Below, piece after piece: positions 8,238-16,818 of a stretch of DNA of 64,000 bases (within the stretch, counting starts at the first letter, position 1; every line of letters starts with the position of its first letter). The stretch spans positions 90,632 through 154,631 of the forward strand of contig WHTM01000009.1 of NCBI GenBank assembly GCA_009377755.1, given 5' to 3'. This DNA comes from Hyphomicrobiales bacterium. GTDB taxonomy: Bacteria > Pseudomonadota > Alphaproteobacteria > Rhizobiales > Xanthobacteraceae. The notes beneath the pieces were generated by a model. That model worked only from the letters and a program-made list of their open reading frames with translations, had not been told where the DNA came from and searched no databases. Position numbers and translations under genes: made by a program.

Positions 8238-8513
8238 ATGGCGAAGGACCAAACTGAAGCTCAGAAGGCTGCGCGGCTAGAAGTTCGGCGCAAAGCAAGA
8301 GACGCTGCGCGGGCGGCGGGGCGGGAGTGGTCGCAGCTTTCGAAGGAGGAACGGATATCCTTTCGGAGGAAGGTCCGCGGCGCGAACGAGCGCGATCCCA
8401 GCCGGCCCCGTCTGATGGCAAGAAAGGCTGCCGAAGCAGACGGCAATAACTGGCGCGAATTGACAAAAGAGCAGCGCCAAAAGTACGTGACGGACGCTCG
8501 CGGGAACTCTTGA
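8238..8513 (+). CDS. Small basic protein with two W-L-KE-R repeats
   Basis: 91 residues, strongly charged. It has an internal duplication: GREWSQLSKEERISF (W31) and GNNWRELTKEQRQKY (W72), about 41 residues apart, each following an alanine-rich basic helix. The pattern W-x-x-L-[ST]-K-E-x-R-x-x-[FY] resembles the second helix of HMG-box-like DNA-binding modules, so nucleic acid binding is possible but unproven. Start ATG at 8238 is preceded by GAGGAGAGCTGGAAATC, a plausible ribosome-binding site. No family was recognised. It is a single gene just after tRNA-Thr. Confidence 0.65.
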   Translation: MAKDQTEAQKAARLEVRRKARDAARAAGREWSQLSKEERISFRRKVRGANERDPSRPRLMARKAAEADGNNWRELTKEQRQKYVTDARGNS

Positions 8514-8644
8514 TTCCGCTGCTTTTGTGCACCGCGATAGCATCCCAGGGGAGCGAACTGTCGCGGCAGCGGATCACCGCATCAAGGCATTGGACGCCAT
8601 CCGGATCGCAAGGGTCGGATGGCGCTAATGCTGCTGCACGTGGC

Positions 8645-8737
8645 ATGTTCCCCTGCGATCAGAATGACCCCGGCGAAGCCGATAAGAAACCCGGCCAGAT
8701 GCAGCCACCGGAAGGTCTCGCCGAGCAGCGCGGTATG
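8645..8737 (-). pseudogene. Remnant of an EamA/DMT-family transporter
   Basis: About 28 codons on the minus strand read TALLGETFRWLHLAGF followed by LIGFAGVILIAG, the characteristic last-helix pattern of EamA drug/metabolite transporters (LGE-x-hydrophobic-G-x2-LI-x2-G). Nothing of the other spans survives nearby; flanking frames are uninformative. Likely decayed gene debris between two intact genes. Confidence 0.45.
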
Positions 8738-8820
8738 GCCCGCCCTTGCCAGTGCATTTGTTCTGATCTGTAATCGCACGCCTTTCGCCGGCACCGGTGT
8801 CCGCAGCACGGGAGAGAACG

Positions 8821-9381
8821 ATGTCGACCAAACGCGCCACCGCCAAGGCGTCCGTGACCCGGCTGACACCGCGACGCCTGCGCGCGCTCAGCCTTGACGA
8901 GGCGGTTGCCGTCATCAACGGCACGTTCGCCGCCGGCGCGGAACACAGGTGCTCACCGCTCGCCGCCATCGTTCTCGATGCGGGCGGCCGGGTGAAGGCC
9001 TTCCTCAAACAGGACGGCTGTTCGATGCTGCGGTTCGAGGTCAGCCGCGGCAAGGCCTACGGCGCGCTGGCGCTCGGCCGTTCGTCACGCATGGTGCTGC
9101 AGAAGGCGCGCGAGAAGCCGTGGTTCATGCAGTCGCTGGAGACCATGGTCGACAGCCCGATGTTCCTCGAGGGCGGCGGCCAACTGATCCGCTGTCCCGA
9201 GACCGGCGAAGTGGTCGGCGCCATCGGCGTCACCGGCGACGTCAACGACATGGACGACATATGCGCGATCGAGGGCATCCGCGCGGCGGGCTACAAGACC
9301 GACTTCGATTTCGGTGCCGCGGACGAGCATCGGCTCAAGATCGTCAAGAGCAAGCCGATCACCGATCCGCGCGGGCGGTGA
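8821..9381 (+). CDS. GlcG/HbpS-family heme-binding-like protein
   Basis: 186 residues, GlcG/HbpS family (formerly DUF336). Recognisable features are the N-terminal helix (SLDEAVAVINGTFAA), the strand pair around PLAAIVLDAGGRVKAFL, the helix FEVSRGKAYGALALG, and the glycine-rich GGGQLIRCPETGEVVGAIGVTG with its conserved GAIGVTGD turn. Family members bind heme or act as accessory proteins in oxidative metabolism; no specific role can be assigned here. ATG at 8821 is preferred over one at 8797 because it is preceded by GGGAGAGAACG. It appears monocistronic. Confidence 0.85.
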   Translation: MSTKRATAKASVTRLTPRRLRALSLDEAVAVINGTFAAGAEHRCSPLAAIVLDAGGRVKAFLKQDGCSMLRFEVSRGKAYGALALGRSSRMVLQKAREKPWFMQSLETMVDSPMFLEGGGQLIRCPETGEVVGAIGVTGDVNDMDDICAIEGIRAAGYKTDFDFGAADEHRLKIVKSKPITDPRGR

Positions 9382-9479
9382 CATGACGGCGGCGCACCAC
9401 ATCAGGCGCTTCCCAGCGTGTGGCACTATCGTCAGGAACGGCACGGGCTACGCGTTTGTGGCGCGTTGATCCCACTCGC

Positions 9480-9573
9480 GTCGTCCCGGGCGAGCGGAGC
9501 GAGGCCCGGCACCCATAACCACAGTTCTATCGAGCGTGCACGGCGTATGGGTCCCCGCTTTCGCGGGTACGAC
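9480..9573. repeat. Palindromic intergenic repeat (CCCGGG...CGGG family)
   Basis: Left arm GTCGTCCCGGGCGAGCGGAG, then GGCACCCATAACC, and right arm GGTCCCCGCTTTCGCGGG-TACGAC form a long imperfect hairpin after the heme-binding-like gene. The CCCATAACC core recurs in the 12789-12940 repeat. Confidence 0.7.
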
Positions 9574-9590
9574 AGCCGAGGATTCGGTCG

Positions 9591-10151
9591 TCACATCTTC
9601 GACAGGCCGGCGAAATCGATCGCCTGCGCGTAGCTCATCTTCGCCGCCGCCGGCGCCGAGCCGGAGACCACGACAAGAAACTTGTTGGCGACGATGATAT
9701 GGATGTCGCCCTGCGGATTCTGGATCGCCCGCTGGCTGCCGACCCGTACGATCTTGCCCATGGCGCCGGCGAACTGCGGATTGGCCATGATCGGCGCGAG
9801 CTGCGCGATCACCGCGGAGTCGCCGGTGATCTGCACGTCGACATTGTCGCCGTTGGCATTGGTATAGTTGCGACGCGCCTGCGACGCGCCGAACGCCGTC
9901 GAGCCGACGGCGGTCGCCTGCGCTTCATCCGCCGTCCAGCCTGCCAGCGGTTTCGGCAGCAGCGTGACGAAGCCCTCCGCGTTCTTCCGACCGATCAATT
10001 GCGAGGCGAGATCCGCCGCCTGTTTCGCGTTCGCGAGATCGCCCGCCTGATAAGCCTTGCGCGCCTGATCGAGCGCTTCGAGGATGTCGTCGGCGCGCAC
10101 CTGCGTCGCCAGAAGCCCGACAACAGCAAGCAGAACCGCTGCGCGGATCAT
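9591..10151 (-). CDS. Exported protein of unknown function
   Basis: 186 residues from the ATG at 10151, which starts a signal peptide (MIRAAVLLAVVGLLATQVRA, cleavage before DDI). The mature part opens with a helical segment (LEALDQARKAYQAGDLANAK) like a TPR-type helix pair, then a compact domain with GWTADEAQATAVGS, YTNANGDNVDVQITGDS and IHIIVANKFLVVVSG. The second half resembles small periplasmic alpha/beta domains of unknown role. The gene ends next to a palindromic repeat and is divergent from the riboswitch-controlled receptor gene. Confidence 0.7.
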   Translation of the reverse strand: MIRAAVLLAVVGLLATQVRADDILEALDQARKAYQAGDLANAKQAADLASQLIGRKNAEGFVTLLPKPLAGWTADEAQATAVGSTAFGASQARRNYTNANGDNVDVQITGDSAVIAQLAPIMANPQFAGAMGKIVRVGSQRAIQNPQGDIHIIVANKFLVVVSGSAPAAAKMSYAQAIDFAGLSKM

Positions 10152-10267
10152 CACCAAGCCCCCAAAAAAACAGCCGGAACCGTGCATGCACTGTAGCACA
10201 TTGGAGACACCATTCCGGGACAAGTCACGCCCCTGATTGACAAACTTTCCGGGGCAGTCTTGACTTA

Positions 10268-10512
10268 CCTCCGGTGCAGGTGTGCCGGACTTCAAGACCG
10301 GCCAAGAGGGAATTCGGTGCGGCCCGCGTAGCGTTCTGGGCCAAAACCGGAGCTGCCCCCGCAACTGTCAGCGGTGAGCCCTCGCTTCACGATGCCACTG
10401 GGCGCGTGACCGCCCCCGGACATGTTCAATGTCCGGGGGGCCGGCCACGAAAGCCCGGGAAGGCGGAGCGAGGGTGACGACCCGCAAGCCAGGAGACCTG
10501 CCTGCACTGGTC
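10268..10512 (+). ncRNA. Cobalamin (B12) riboswitch
   Basis: All the conserved blocks are readable in order: GGTGC...GCCGG at the 5' end, AAGAGGGAATTCGGTGC, the B12-box-like core CGGAGCTGCCCCCGCAACTGT, AGCGGTGAGCC, GCCACTGGGC, CGGGAAGG, and the closing GCAAGCCAGGAGACCTGCC. A variable peripheral stem with CCCCCGGACATG/CATTGTCCGGGGGG-type pairing sits in between. It lies about 200 nt upstream of the TonB-dependent receptor, which it should switch off when cobalamin is plentiful. Confidence 0.95.
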
Positions 10513-10715
10513 ACCCTTCCGGCGCACGGGGCGTGCGACCGGGGCGGTCTTCCGCAGTGGTGACATGCGTCAACCTCGCGGAGGACTGGCCGATGGCCCG
10601 TTTCCTCAATGCTAGCGCATGTCCAAGGTGCGCGCAGCGCACAAGCATGCCTAGGTGCGCGCCGCCGGCGCCGTGCCTCCGCGATCCGTTCTCTCGAACG
10701 TAACGGAGGCATGTC

Positions 10716-12704
10716 ATGTTGTCCCTATCCTCTTCTTCGTCGTTTGTTCCCCGTGGTCTACGCTTCGCCACATGGAGCGCCTTGGCCGGCTTGACAGCAA
10801 ACCCGCTGCCGGTGCTGGCGCAGCCAGCCGTCGACATCCCTGAGATCATCATCTACGCCAATCAATTCCCGACCGAAGCGAGCCGCGTCGGCGCATCGGC
10901 GACCGTCTTGATGGGCGAGACGATGCGCAGCAAAGGCTTCAGCACCGTTGCTGAGGCGCTACGCACAGTGCCCGGCTTGTCGGTGAACCAATCGGGGGGG
11001 CCCGGCGCGCTGACCCAGGCGCGCATCCGCGGTTCGGAATCCAATCACGTGCTGGTGCTGATCGACGATGTTCCGGTCAACGACTTCGCGAACGGCGATT
11101 TCAACTTCGCCGACTTCTCGCTGGAAGACGTCGAACGCGTCGAGGTGATCCGCGGTCCGCAATCCGGCATCTACGGCGCCAACGCCCATTCGGGCATCAT
11201 CTCGATCGTGACCCGCACGGGACGCGGGCTCGCCCGCCCGCAGGCGGACTTCCGCGTCGAGGGCGGATCGCGGCAAACTGCCGCGGCCAGCGGCAGCGTG
11301 CGTGGCGCCGCCGGACCGTTCTACGGCGCCTTCAGCTTCGCCCACAACACCACCGACGGCCACAACATCTCGCGCTTCGGCAGCGAACGTGACGGCAGCC
11401 ACGCGACCACGACGACCGCCAAGGTCGGCGTCGAGCTGACGCCGGCCGCCAACATCGAGGCTGCGTTCCGCCGCGCCGCGCGCTTCACCCACTTCGACTC
11501 GCAGCCGTTCTTCGGGCCGTTCGAGGGGCTGACCTTCGACTCGGTGTACGATTTCAACCGGACGGAAAACCTCCTCGGCCGCATCGCCGCGACTTGGTCG
11601 CTGTTCGACGGGGCGCTGGTGCAGAAGCTTTCCGCCAGCCGCTACGAGGAACGCCGCAACGACGACGACGTCGTCAACGGCTTTTTCCGCTCCAAGGGAC
11701 AGCGCGACGACTTCGCCTACAAGGCAACGCTCAAGCACAACACCGACATCGTTGGGGGCGAGCAGCATACGTTGGCGCTCGCGGTCGACCGCCAGCACGA
11801 ACGCCTGACCATCGATTCCGCTTCCTTCGTGTTCGATCCGTCCGCGGGCGCCTTCTGGGCCGCGGGCGCCGAGCGGACCCGCACCGGCCTCGCCGGCGAG
11901 TATGGGGTCAACCTCCCGTTCGGTCTGACGCTCACCGGAGCGGTGCGGCATGACTGGAACAGCGGCTTCGCCGATGCGACGACCTGGCGCGCGACCGCCT
12001 CGCAACGCTTCCCCTCCACAAGAACGCGGCTGCACGGCAGCGTCGGCACCGGCATCACCAACCCGAACTTCATCGAGCAGTTCGGCTTCTTCGTCGGCAC
12101 CTTCATCGGCAATCCGGCGCTGCGGCCGGAGCGCTCGATCGGCTGGGACTTCGGCGTCGAGCAGAGCTTCTGGGGCGGCCGGCTGATCACGGACGTCACC
12201 TATTTCGGCGCCGATTTCGAGGACAAGATCACCTTCGGGACGGCCGGCGGCGGCTTCATCGCGACGCCGATCAACGTGCCGGGTGTGAGCCCGCGGCGCG
12301 GTGTCGAGGTCAGCGCGCGGGTGACGCCGGTCAACTGGTTCACGTTGACCGCGGCCTATACCTACACCGACGCGCGGCTTGCCGACGGGACACGGGAAAT
12401 CCGACGGCCCGAACACGCGGCGTCCGGCTCGGCGACGGTACGATTCCTCGGCGGACGCGGCCGCGCGACCGTCAACGTCGTCTACAACGGCAAGATGGCG
12501 GACAGCTGGTTCCGGTTCCCGATCACGCCGGTCGAATTGGAGGCCTATACGACGGTCGGCGGCATCATCGAGTACGACGTGGCGCCGTACGCGACCGCAT
12601 TCGTCCGGGCCGAGAACGTCTTCAATGCGCGCTATGAGGAGGTCTTTTCCTATCGCGCCCCCGGGAGCATCGTTCTGGTGGGCCTGAAGCTGCGGACCAT
12701 TTGA
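10716..12704 (+). CDS. btuB: TonB-dependent outer-membrane receptor, cobalamin type (BtuB-like)
   Basis: 662-residue outer-membrane beta-barrel that should import cobalamin or a related corrinoid using TonB energy. A signal peptide ends near VLAQPAVD. The plug domain (about 45-160) contains the usual features: EALRTVPGLSVNQSGGPGA, ARIRGSESNHVLVLIDDVPV and VERVEVIRGPQSGIYGANA. The rest alternates aromatic strands of a 22-strand barrel. ATG 10716 has GGAGG six bases upstream; a near ATG at 10711 is out of frame. The cobalamin riboswitch upstream supports the substrate. No other B12 genes are adjacent. Confidence 0.9.
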   Translation: MLSLSSSSSFVPRGLRFATWSALAGLTANPLPVLAQPAVDIPEIIIYANQFPTEASRVGASATVLMGETMRSKGFSTVAEALRTVPGLSVNQSGGPGALTQARIRGSESNHVLVLIDDVPVNDFANGDFNFADFSLEDVERVEVIRGPQSGIYGANAHSGIISIVTRTGRGLARPQADFRVEGGSRQTAAASGSVRGAAGPFYGAFSFAHNTTDGHNISRFGSERDGSHATTTTAKVGVELTPAANIEAAFRRAARFTHFDSQPFFGPFEGLTFDSVYDFNRTENLLGRIAATWSLFDGALVQKLSASRYEERRNDDDVVNGFFRSKGQRDDFAYKATLKHNTDIVGGEQHTLALAVDRQHERLTIDSASFVFDPSAGAFWAAGAERTRTGLAGEYGVNLPFGLTLTGAVRHDWNSGFADATTWRATASQRFPSTRTRLHGSVGTGITNPNFIEQFGFFVGTFIGNPALRPERSIGWDFGVEQSFWGGRLITDVTYFGADFEDKITFGTAGGGFIATPINVPGVSPRRGVEVSARVTPVNWFTLTAAYTYTDARLADGTREIRRPEHAASGSATVRFLGGRGRATVNVVYNGKMADSWFRFPITPVELEAYTTVGGIIEYDVAPYATAFVRAENVFNARYEEVFSYRAPGSIVLVGLKLRTI

Positions 12705-12788
12705 GCCCGCGGGCAATCTGCGGAACCGGTTGCCGCGAGCACCGCGAACTCAAGGGCGCGATCGAGGGGATACGGACGTATTGAGGCA

Positions 12789-12940
12789 CCGTCATCCGGG
12801 ACCCGAGCGAAGCGAGGGAGCCCGGAATCCATAACCGCTGGTCCAGCGATCCAATCTGAGGGGTTATGGGTTATGGGTTATGGGTTATGGGTTATGGGTT
12901 ATGGGTTCCGGGCTCCGGCTTTCAGCCGGCCCCGGAACGA
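12789..12940. repeat. Palindromic repeat overlapping the 3' end of cutA
   Basis: Left arm GTCATCCGGGACCCGAGCGA with GGAATCCATAACC, right arm GGGTTATGGGTTCCGGGCTCC then CCGGCCCCGGAACGAC. It belongs to the same family as the repeat at 9480. Its right arm runs into the last codons of cutA and supplies that gene's stop codon. A heptamer expansion (see 12861-12907) sits inside the right arm. Confidence 0.65.
12861..12907. repeat. Six-copy GGGTTAT heptamer tandem repeat
   Basis: Six perfect consecutive copies of GGGTTAT plus a partial seventh (GGGTTCC). Runs of GGG separated by four-base TTAT loops make the plus strand able to form a G-quadruplex. It lies in the convergent interval between the receptor gene and cutA. 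Confidence 0.95.
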
Positions 12941-13266
12941 CTCGCAGAAGGCTCCGTCTCCGCCAGGATCCACGCCAGATACGTCTGATCGACGCTCTCG
13001 ACCGGCAGCACCAGGATTGCCGGCGTGCTGTAGGAGTGCCCGGCCTTCACCGCGGCGCGAACCGCGTCGGCCAGCGCGGCGCGGGTCTTGATCAGCATCA
13101 CCGCCTCTTCGCCACGCTCGACGGCCCCCTGCCATCGATAGTGCGAGATCATCCTCGGCAGGATATTGACGCAAGCCGCCAGCCGCTGCTCGACCAGCGC
13201 CCGGCCAGCCGTCTCCGCCTCGACAAGCGATGGATAGGTCGTATAGACGAACACCGCGCGTTCCAT
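12922..13266 (-). CDS. cutA: Divalent-cation tolerance protein CutA
   Basis: 114 residues from the ATG at 13266. CutA1 is a small trimeric ferredoxin-fold protein linked to copper tolerance; its exact role is uncertain. Family marks are [30 protein letters not shown] with the conserved cysteine, the strand [20 protein letters not shown], and the closing helix/strand [23 protein letters not shown]. The last residues (SRSGAG) are encoded by an intergenic repeat element that reaches into the gene. Its start codon overlaps an ATG used in the opposite direction, so cutA and the NAD kinase gene are divergent with 58 bp between starts. Confidence 0.92.
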   Translation of the reverse strand: MERAVFVYTTYPSLVEAETAGRALVEQRLAACVNILPRMISHYRWQGAVERGEEAVMLIKTRAALADAVRAAVKAGHSYSTPAILVLPVESVDQTYLAWILAETEPSASRSGAG

Positions 13267-13324
13267 GTTCCTGTTCCTGCGCCGCCGCGCGTCCCGTGCG
13301 GCCCCGCCGCGCCAGCGAGTCCTC

Positions 13325-14107
13325 ATGAGCCCCTCGCCTTCTCGCTACGAGCACCTCGCCTTCGTTGCAAGCCCGACGCCGGAGGCACAGGACGCACTCG
13401 CCCAGTTGAGCCGCCGCTACGGCAATGTCGCGCCGGATGATGCCGATATCATCGTCGCGCTCGGCGGCGACGGCCTGATGCTGCAAACGCTGCGCCGCTA
13501 CATGCCGTCCGGAAAACCGATCTATGGCATGCACCGCGGCACCGTCGGCTTCCTGATGAACGACTTCTCCGAAGTCGACCTGAAGGAGCGGCTTGCGCTG
13601 TCCGAGGTCACCGTCATTCATCCGCTGCGGATGCGGGCCCGTGATGCGGATGGCCGGCCCTTCGAGCACTATGCCATCAACGAGGTCTCGTTGTTCCGGC
13701 AGACCTATCAGGCGGCGCGTCTGCGCATCCTGATCGACGGCAAGGAGCGGCTCGCCGAGCTGGTCGCCGATGGCGTGCTGATCGCGACGCCCGCCGGCTC
13801 CACCGCCTACAATTTCTCAGTGCAGGGGCCGATCATTCCGATCAATGCTCCGCTGCTGGCGTTGACGCCGATCAGCCCGTTCCGGCCGCGGCGCTGGCGC
13901 GGAGCGCTGCTGCCGAACACGGGGACCGTCACCGTAGACGTGCTGGAAGCGGCCAAACGGCCGGCCGCCGCCGTCGCCGACCATGACGAGGTTCGCTCGG
14001 TGCGATCCGTCGATATCAGCATGGATCAGAGCATCGCGATGCACATGCTGTTCGATCCCGGCCACAGCCTGGACGAACGTATCCTGCGCGAGCAGTTCGG
14101 CCATTGA
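13325..14107 (+). CDS. nadK: NAD kinase
   Basis: Phosphorylates NAD to NADP in the cytosol. 260 residues from the ATG at 13325 (an earlier in-frame ATG at 13265 would overlap the cutA start and adds a basic non-conserved lead). The family motifs are present: GGDG (47-50), the NE substrate motif (NEVS, 119-122), and the NAD-binding block [15 protein letters not shown] (149-163). The order and length match the short alphaproteobacterial type of NadK. A strong hairpin follows the stop. Confidence 0.93.
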   Translation: MSPSPSRYEHLAFVASPTPEAQDALAQLSRRYGNVAPDDADIIVALGGDGLMLQTLRRYMPSGKPIYGMHRGTVGFLMNDFSEVDLKERLALSEVTVIHPLRMRARDADGRPFEHYAINEVSLFRQTYQAARLRILIDGKERLAELVADGVLIATPAGSTAYNFSVQGPIIPINAPLLALTPISPFRPRRWRGALLPNTGTVTVDVLEAAKRPAAAVADHDEVRSVRSVDISMDQSIAMHMLFDPGHSLDERILREQFGH

Positions 14108-14121
14108 GCGGAGTCTCGTGT

Positions 14122-14180
14122 GTGGTTCAGAAGTTCTCTTGTTGGACTCGCGGCAGCAATGAAGAGAACTTCTGAACCAC
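14122..14180. terminator. 19-bp perfect inverted repeat between convergent genes
   Basis: GTGGTTCAGAAGTTCTCTT (14122-14140) and its exact complement (14162-14180) flank a 21-nt loop. It lies between the stops of nadK and the ATP-grasp gene, so it can act as a bidirectional terminator or mRNA end-stabiliser, although neither side has a long T-run. A near copy of the right arm occurs at 31645-31667. Confidence 0.6.
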
Positions 14181-14184
14181 CACA

Positions 14185-15456
14185 CTAAGGCGTCGGACGC
14201 GGCTGGGCCGTTGGCGCCCGCCCGGCGGTACGCCGCCGCGGCATCGATCGCATCAGCATTCGCGCAACGACGAGCGGCAGTTCGAGCAGGCCCGGCAACG
14301 GATCGTCCGTGGCGAATACGGCAAAGGTCACCGGACGCCAGAACGTGTTTCGATATCGGGTCGGCGAGCGCACGCCGGCGCAGATTTGCTGGCAGACGGC
14401 CGCGACGTCACGGGTCAGGTGGATCCATCGCACGTCGGCCCTGCCGCGGGCCGGGACGGGCGTCTCGCCTTGCGCCAGTTGCCAGGCCAGGAACGGAAAA
14501 TCCACCCCCGCGGCGGCGCCGAGGCCAAGCCAGGTCCAGGGCCGTGCGTTGATGTCGAGCAGCTTGTAGCGGCCGTCGCGTACGTCGTATTTGAACTCGA
14601 CCTCGACCAATCCGCTGTACTCGAGCGAGCGCAGGAGCCGGCAGGCCGCCTCCTCCAACTCGGGCCGCTCGATGGTCTCGACGAAGGTGCTGGTATAACC
14701 GAAGTCGATCGGAAACTGGCGCGTCCGCCGCGCGACCAGGGATGCGACCGGAACGCCGCGGTCGCACAAAGCGGCATAGGAGAACTGCCGCTCGCCCCCG
14801 CCCGGGATGAGTTCCTGGAGCACGATCTGCTGCTCCCCGACAAGCGCCGCAGCCTCGACAAAGCGCGCCACCAGCGTCTCCCGATCGTCGGCGCGCCATG
14901 CCTTCGCCCGCGTGAAGCTGTTGCGCTGCTCGTGCACGGTCGGCTTGAGGATGACGGGAAACCGGCAATCGACCTGTGCGACGTCCTGGCGATCGCGCGG
15001 ATAGTAGCTCCACGGCGAATGAAGGCCGATCTCGGCGGCGAACTGATGCGTCAGCCGTTTGTCAGCGGTCCACCGGGTGATCGCCCATGGCGGCGTGGCC
15101 ACTCGGAAAGCCGCAGACAACGCGGCGTGGTTCCGCGCGACGAACTGGACTTCGGCATCGCCGCAGGGGAACAGCGTCCAGCCGTCAAGCCGGTGACGAC
15201 GCCCGAATCGAAGGAGAAACTCGGCCGCGTCCGGGTCATTCGGCCCGGGCCAGGAGCCGCTGTGGGTCACGTAGCGGGAAAAGCGCGCGAGCGGATGATC
15301 GTGGGTGAGGAACCAGACCGGGATATCGCGTCGGCCGAGGCTGCGGGCAACCGCCAGACTCCCGTGTGCTCCGCCCATGACCAAGGCGCCGCGCGCGGCG
15401 GTTGCCGCCGGCGGCCGCACGTCATCGGTCGTCGCAGGTGCAACGGACGCAGTCAC
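14185..15456 (-). CDS. ATP-grasp carboxylate-amine ligase-like protein
   Basis: 423 residues, GTG start at 15456 (the Rossmann-like first strand GALVMGGAHGSLAVARSL needs this start). The ATP-grasp fold is recognisable: central strand VILKPTVHEQ with the ATP-binding lysine, QIVLQELIPGGGERQFSYAA, and the metal-binding strand VEVEFKYDVRDGRYKLLDIN with E and N ligands. Such ligases join an ATP-activated carboxylate to an amine, thiol or similar nucleophile. Substrate unknown; members occur near cell-surface polymer or natural-product genes. It lies 93 bp after a flavoprotein gene on the same strand, suggesting they act together. Its C-terminus is basic and proline-rich. Confidence 0.8.
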   Translation of the reverse strand: MTASVAPATTDDVRPPAATAARGALVMGGAHGSLAVARSLGRRDIPVWFLTHDHPLARFSRYVTHSGSWPGPNDPDAAEFLLRFGRRHRLDGWTLFPCGDAEVQFVARNHAALSAAFRVATPPWAITRWTADKRLTHQFAAEIGLHSPWSYYPRDRQDVAQVDCRFPVILKPTVHEQRNSFTRAKAWRADDRETLVARFVEAAALVGEQQIVLQELIPGGGERQFSYAALCDRGVPVASLVARRTRQFPIDFGYTSTFVETIERPELEEAACRLLRSLEYSGLVEVEFKYDVRDGRYKLLDINARPWTWLGLGAAAGVDFPFLAWQLAQGETPVPARGRADVRWIHLTRDVAAVCQQICAGVRSPTRYRNTFWRPVTFAVFATDDPLPGLLELPLVVARMLMRSMPRRRTAGRAPTAQPRPTP

Positions 15457-15549
15457 AACCCTTATGCCTCATCATCAAAAAGGGTGTGCTATCGTCTTTC
15501 GTCCGGGTAAACAAAGCTTGCTCACGATCGCGGACCGAACGTACCCGGA

Positions 15550-16818
15550 TCAGGTTCGCGTCAACGTCTTCGGCGAACGCGTGAACATTTCAACGTGGTC
15601 TGGCTCTAATGCGGCCGGCTGTGCGCGATTGGCAGCGACCCTACGGGTGACCGCGCGCGCGGCGTAGCCTGCGCCCCAAACAAAACGCATGAGCGGGCCA
15701 AAACTGTGCGCCGACGATGCACCGACGAAATGCAGGCCGGGGACGCTCGATTCCATGCCGTAGGACAGCCGGGGCGCCCCGCCACTGTTCGCTACGCCTT
15801 GCACCAGCGCGGGGGCAAGAATGCCGAGTCTGGCGATATCGATCTTGTACCCGGTCGCGAGCAGCACGTGGTCAAAGGTTGCCGAACCACCGACGAGATC
15901 GAGCGTAACGCGGTTACCAGAGGTGCGCGCGCCGGAAATCGTCTGCCCCGCGTTGATCTGTACCGCGCCGAACCGTGGCCGCAGCCACCCGCTGGCCTTC
16001 GCGCGCAGGCACCGGGCGCTGAAGTCGTCCCGCATGTCGTCCCCAAGCAGGCGCACGAGGCCGGGGCTCTCGGCCAGCCAGTTCAGCGGAAACGGACCGA
16101 CGGCACCGCGCGTCATCATGAGCTTGCGCACCCGCCACGCAAGATCGCGGCGCTGCGACCCGTCGTCTTGCTCGGAGCCGAGCCAAAGCACGGGGCCGCG
16201 GCTGATCAATTGCACGTCGGCTCCCGCTTCGCTTAGCAGCGCCGCCGATTCACAAGCGCTCTGCCCGCGGCCGATGACGGCCACGCGCCGGCCGCGATAG
16301 GCGTTGAAACTGACGTGGTCGGAGGAGTGACTGACCAGATCCGACGGCAATCCGGCAAACGGCGCTGGCCGAAAATCCTGGCGCGCTAGCCCCATGGCAA
16401 CGACCACCCGGTCTGCCTGAACGATCTCGCCGTCGTCGAGGCGCACGCGAAATCCGTGCTGCGCGGGCTCGACCAATGCCACCTTGCGGGTGTCGAGATC
16501 GGGCACCGCCTGCGCTTGGAACCAGCAGCCGTAACGAATGAACTCGTTGATCGGCATCTGCTCCATCGGCGCGAAGTCACGCATCGCGGCATAGGCATCG
16601 AGCGCGTGTTCCTCGTTCGGATGCGCAATATGCGAGGCGACCCACGGCGAGCGAAGCTTCATGCCCTCGGGCATGTTGTTGCGCCAGAATGACATCGGCT
16701 CGCCGAATACGCGCGTCGCTATGTTCGCGGACGTCAGGTGGGCGGCGGCGGCCAGACCGAACGGCCCGGCTCCAATCACTGCAACTTCACAATCGTTTCG
16801 ACGGACCGTCGCGTTCAC
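15550..16818 (-). CDS. FAD/NAD(P)-binding monooxygenase-like flavoprotein
   Basis: 422 residues, GTG start at 16818 with AAGGTG upstream. Two dinucleotide-binding folds are visible: FAD motif GAGPFG (16-21) and NADPH motif GRGQSA (183-188). A third motif DHVLLATGY (316-324) matches the D-x3-L-A-T-G-Y signature of flavin-containing and N-hydroxylating monooxygenases. A conserved aromatic stretch SFWRNNMPEGM lies near residue 43. It probably oxidises a small molecule, perhaps an amine, using NADPH and oxygen, but substrate is unknown. The ATP-grasp ligase follows on the same strand, so the pair may build one metabolite. Confidence 0.82.
   Translation of the reverse strand: MNATVRRNDCEVAVIGAGPFGLAAAAHLTSANIATRVFGEPMSFWRNNMPEGMKLRSPWVASHIAHPNEEHALDAYAAMRDFAPMEQMPINEFIRYGCWFQAQAVPDLDTRKVALVEPAQHGFRVRLDDGEIVQADRVVVAMGLARQDFRPAPFAGLPSDLVSHSSDHVSFNAYRGRRVAVIGRGQSACESAALLSEAGADVQLISRGPVLWLGSEQDDGSQRRDLAWRVRKLMMTRGAVGPFPLNWLAESPGLVRLLGDDMRDDFSARCLRAKASGWLRPRFGAVQINAGQTISGARTSGNRVTLDLVGGSATFDHVLLATGYKIDIARLGILAPALVQGVANSGGAPRLSYGMESSVPGLHFVGASSAHSFGPLMRFVWGAGYAARAVTRRVAANRAQPAALEPDHVEMFTRSPKTLTRT

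Noticed and set aside
8068..8280. 70-codon frame after tRNA-Thr
   Set aside because: It overlaps the start of the two-repeat protein in another frame and lacks a plausible start context.
12873..13091. Frame with MGYGLWVMGYGF repeats
   Set aside because: It is a translation of the GGGTTAT tandem repeat and the antisense of cutA.
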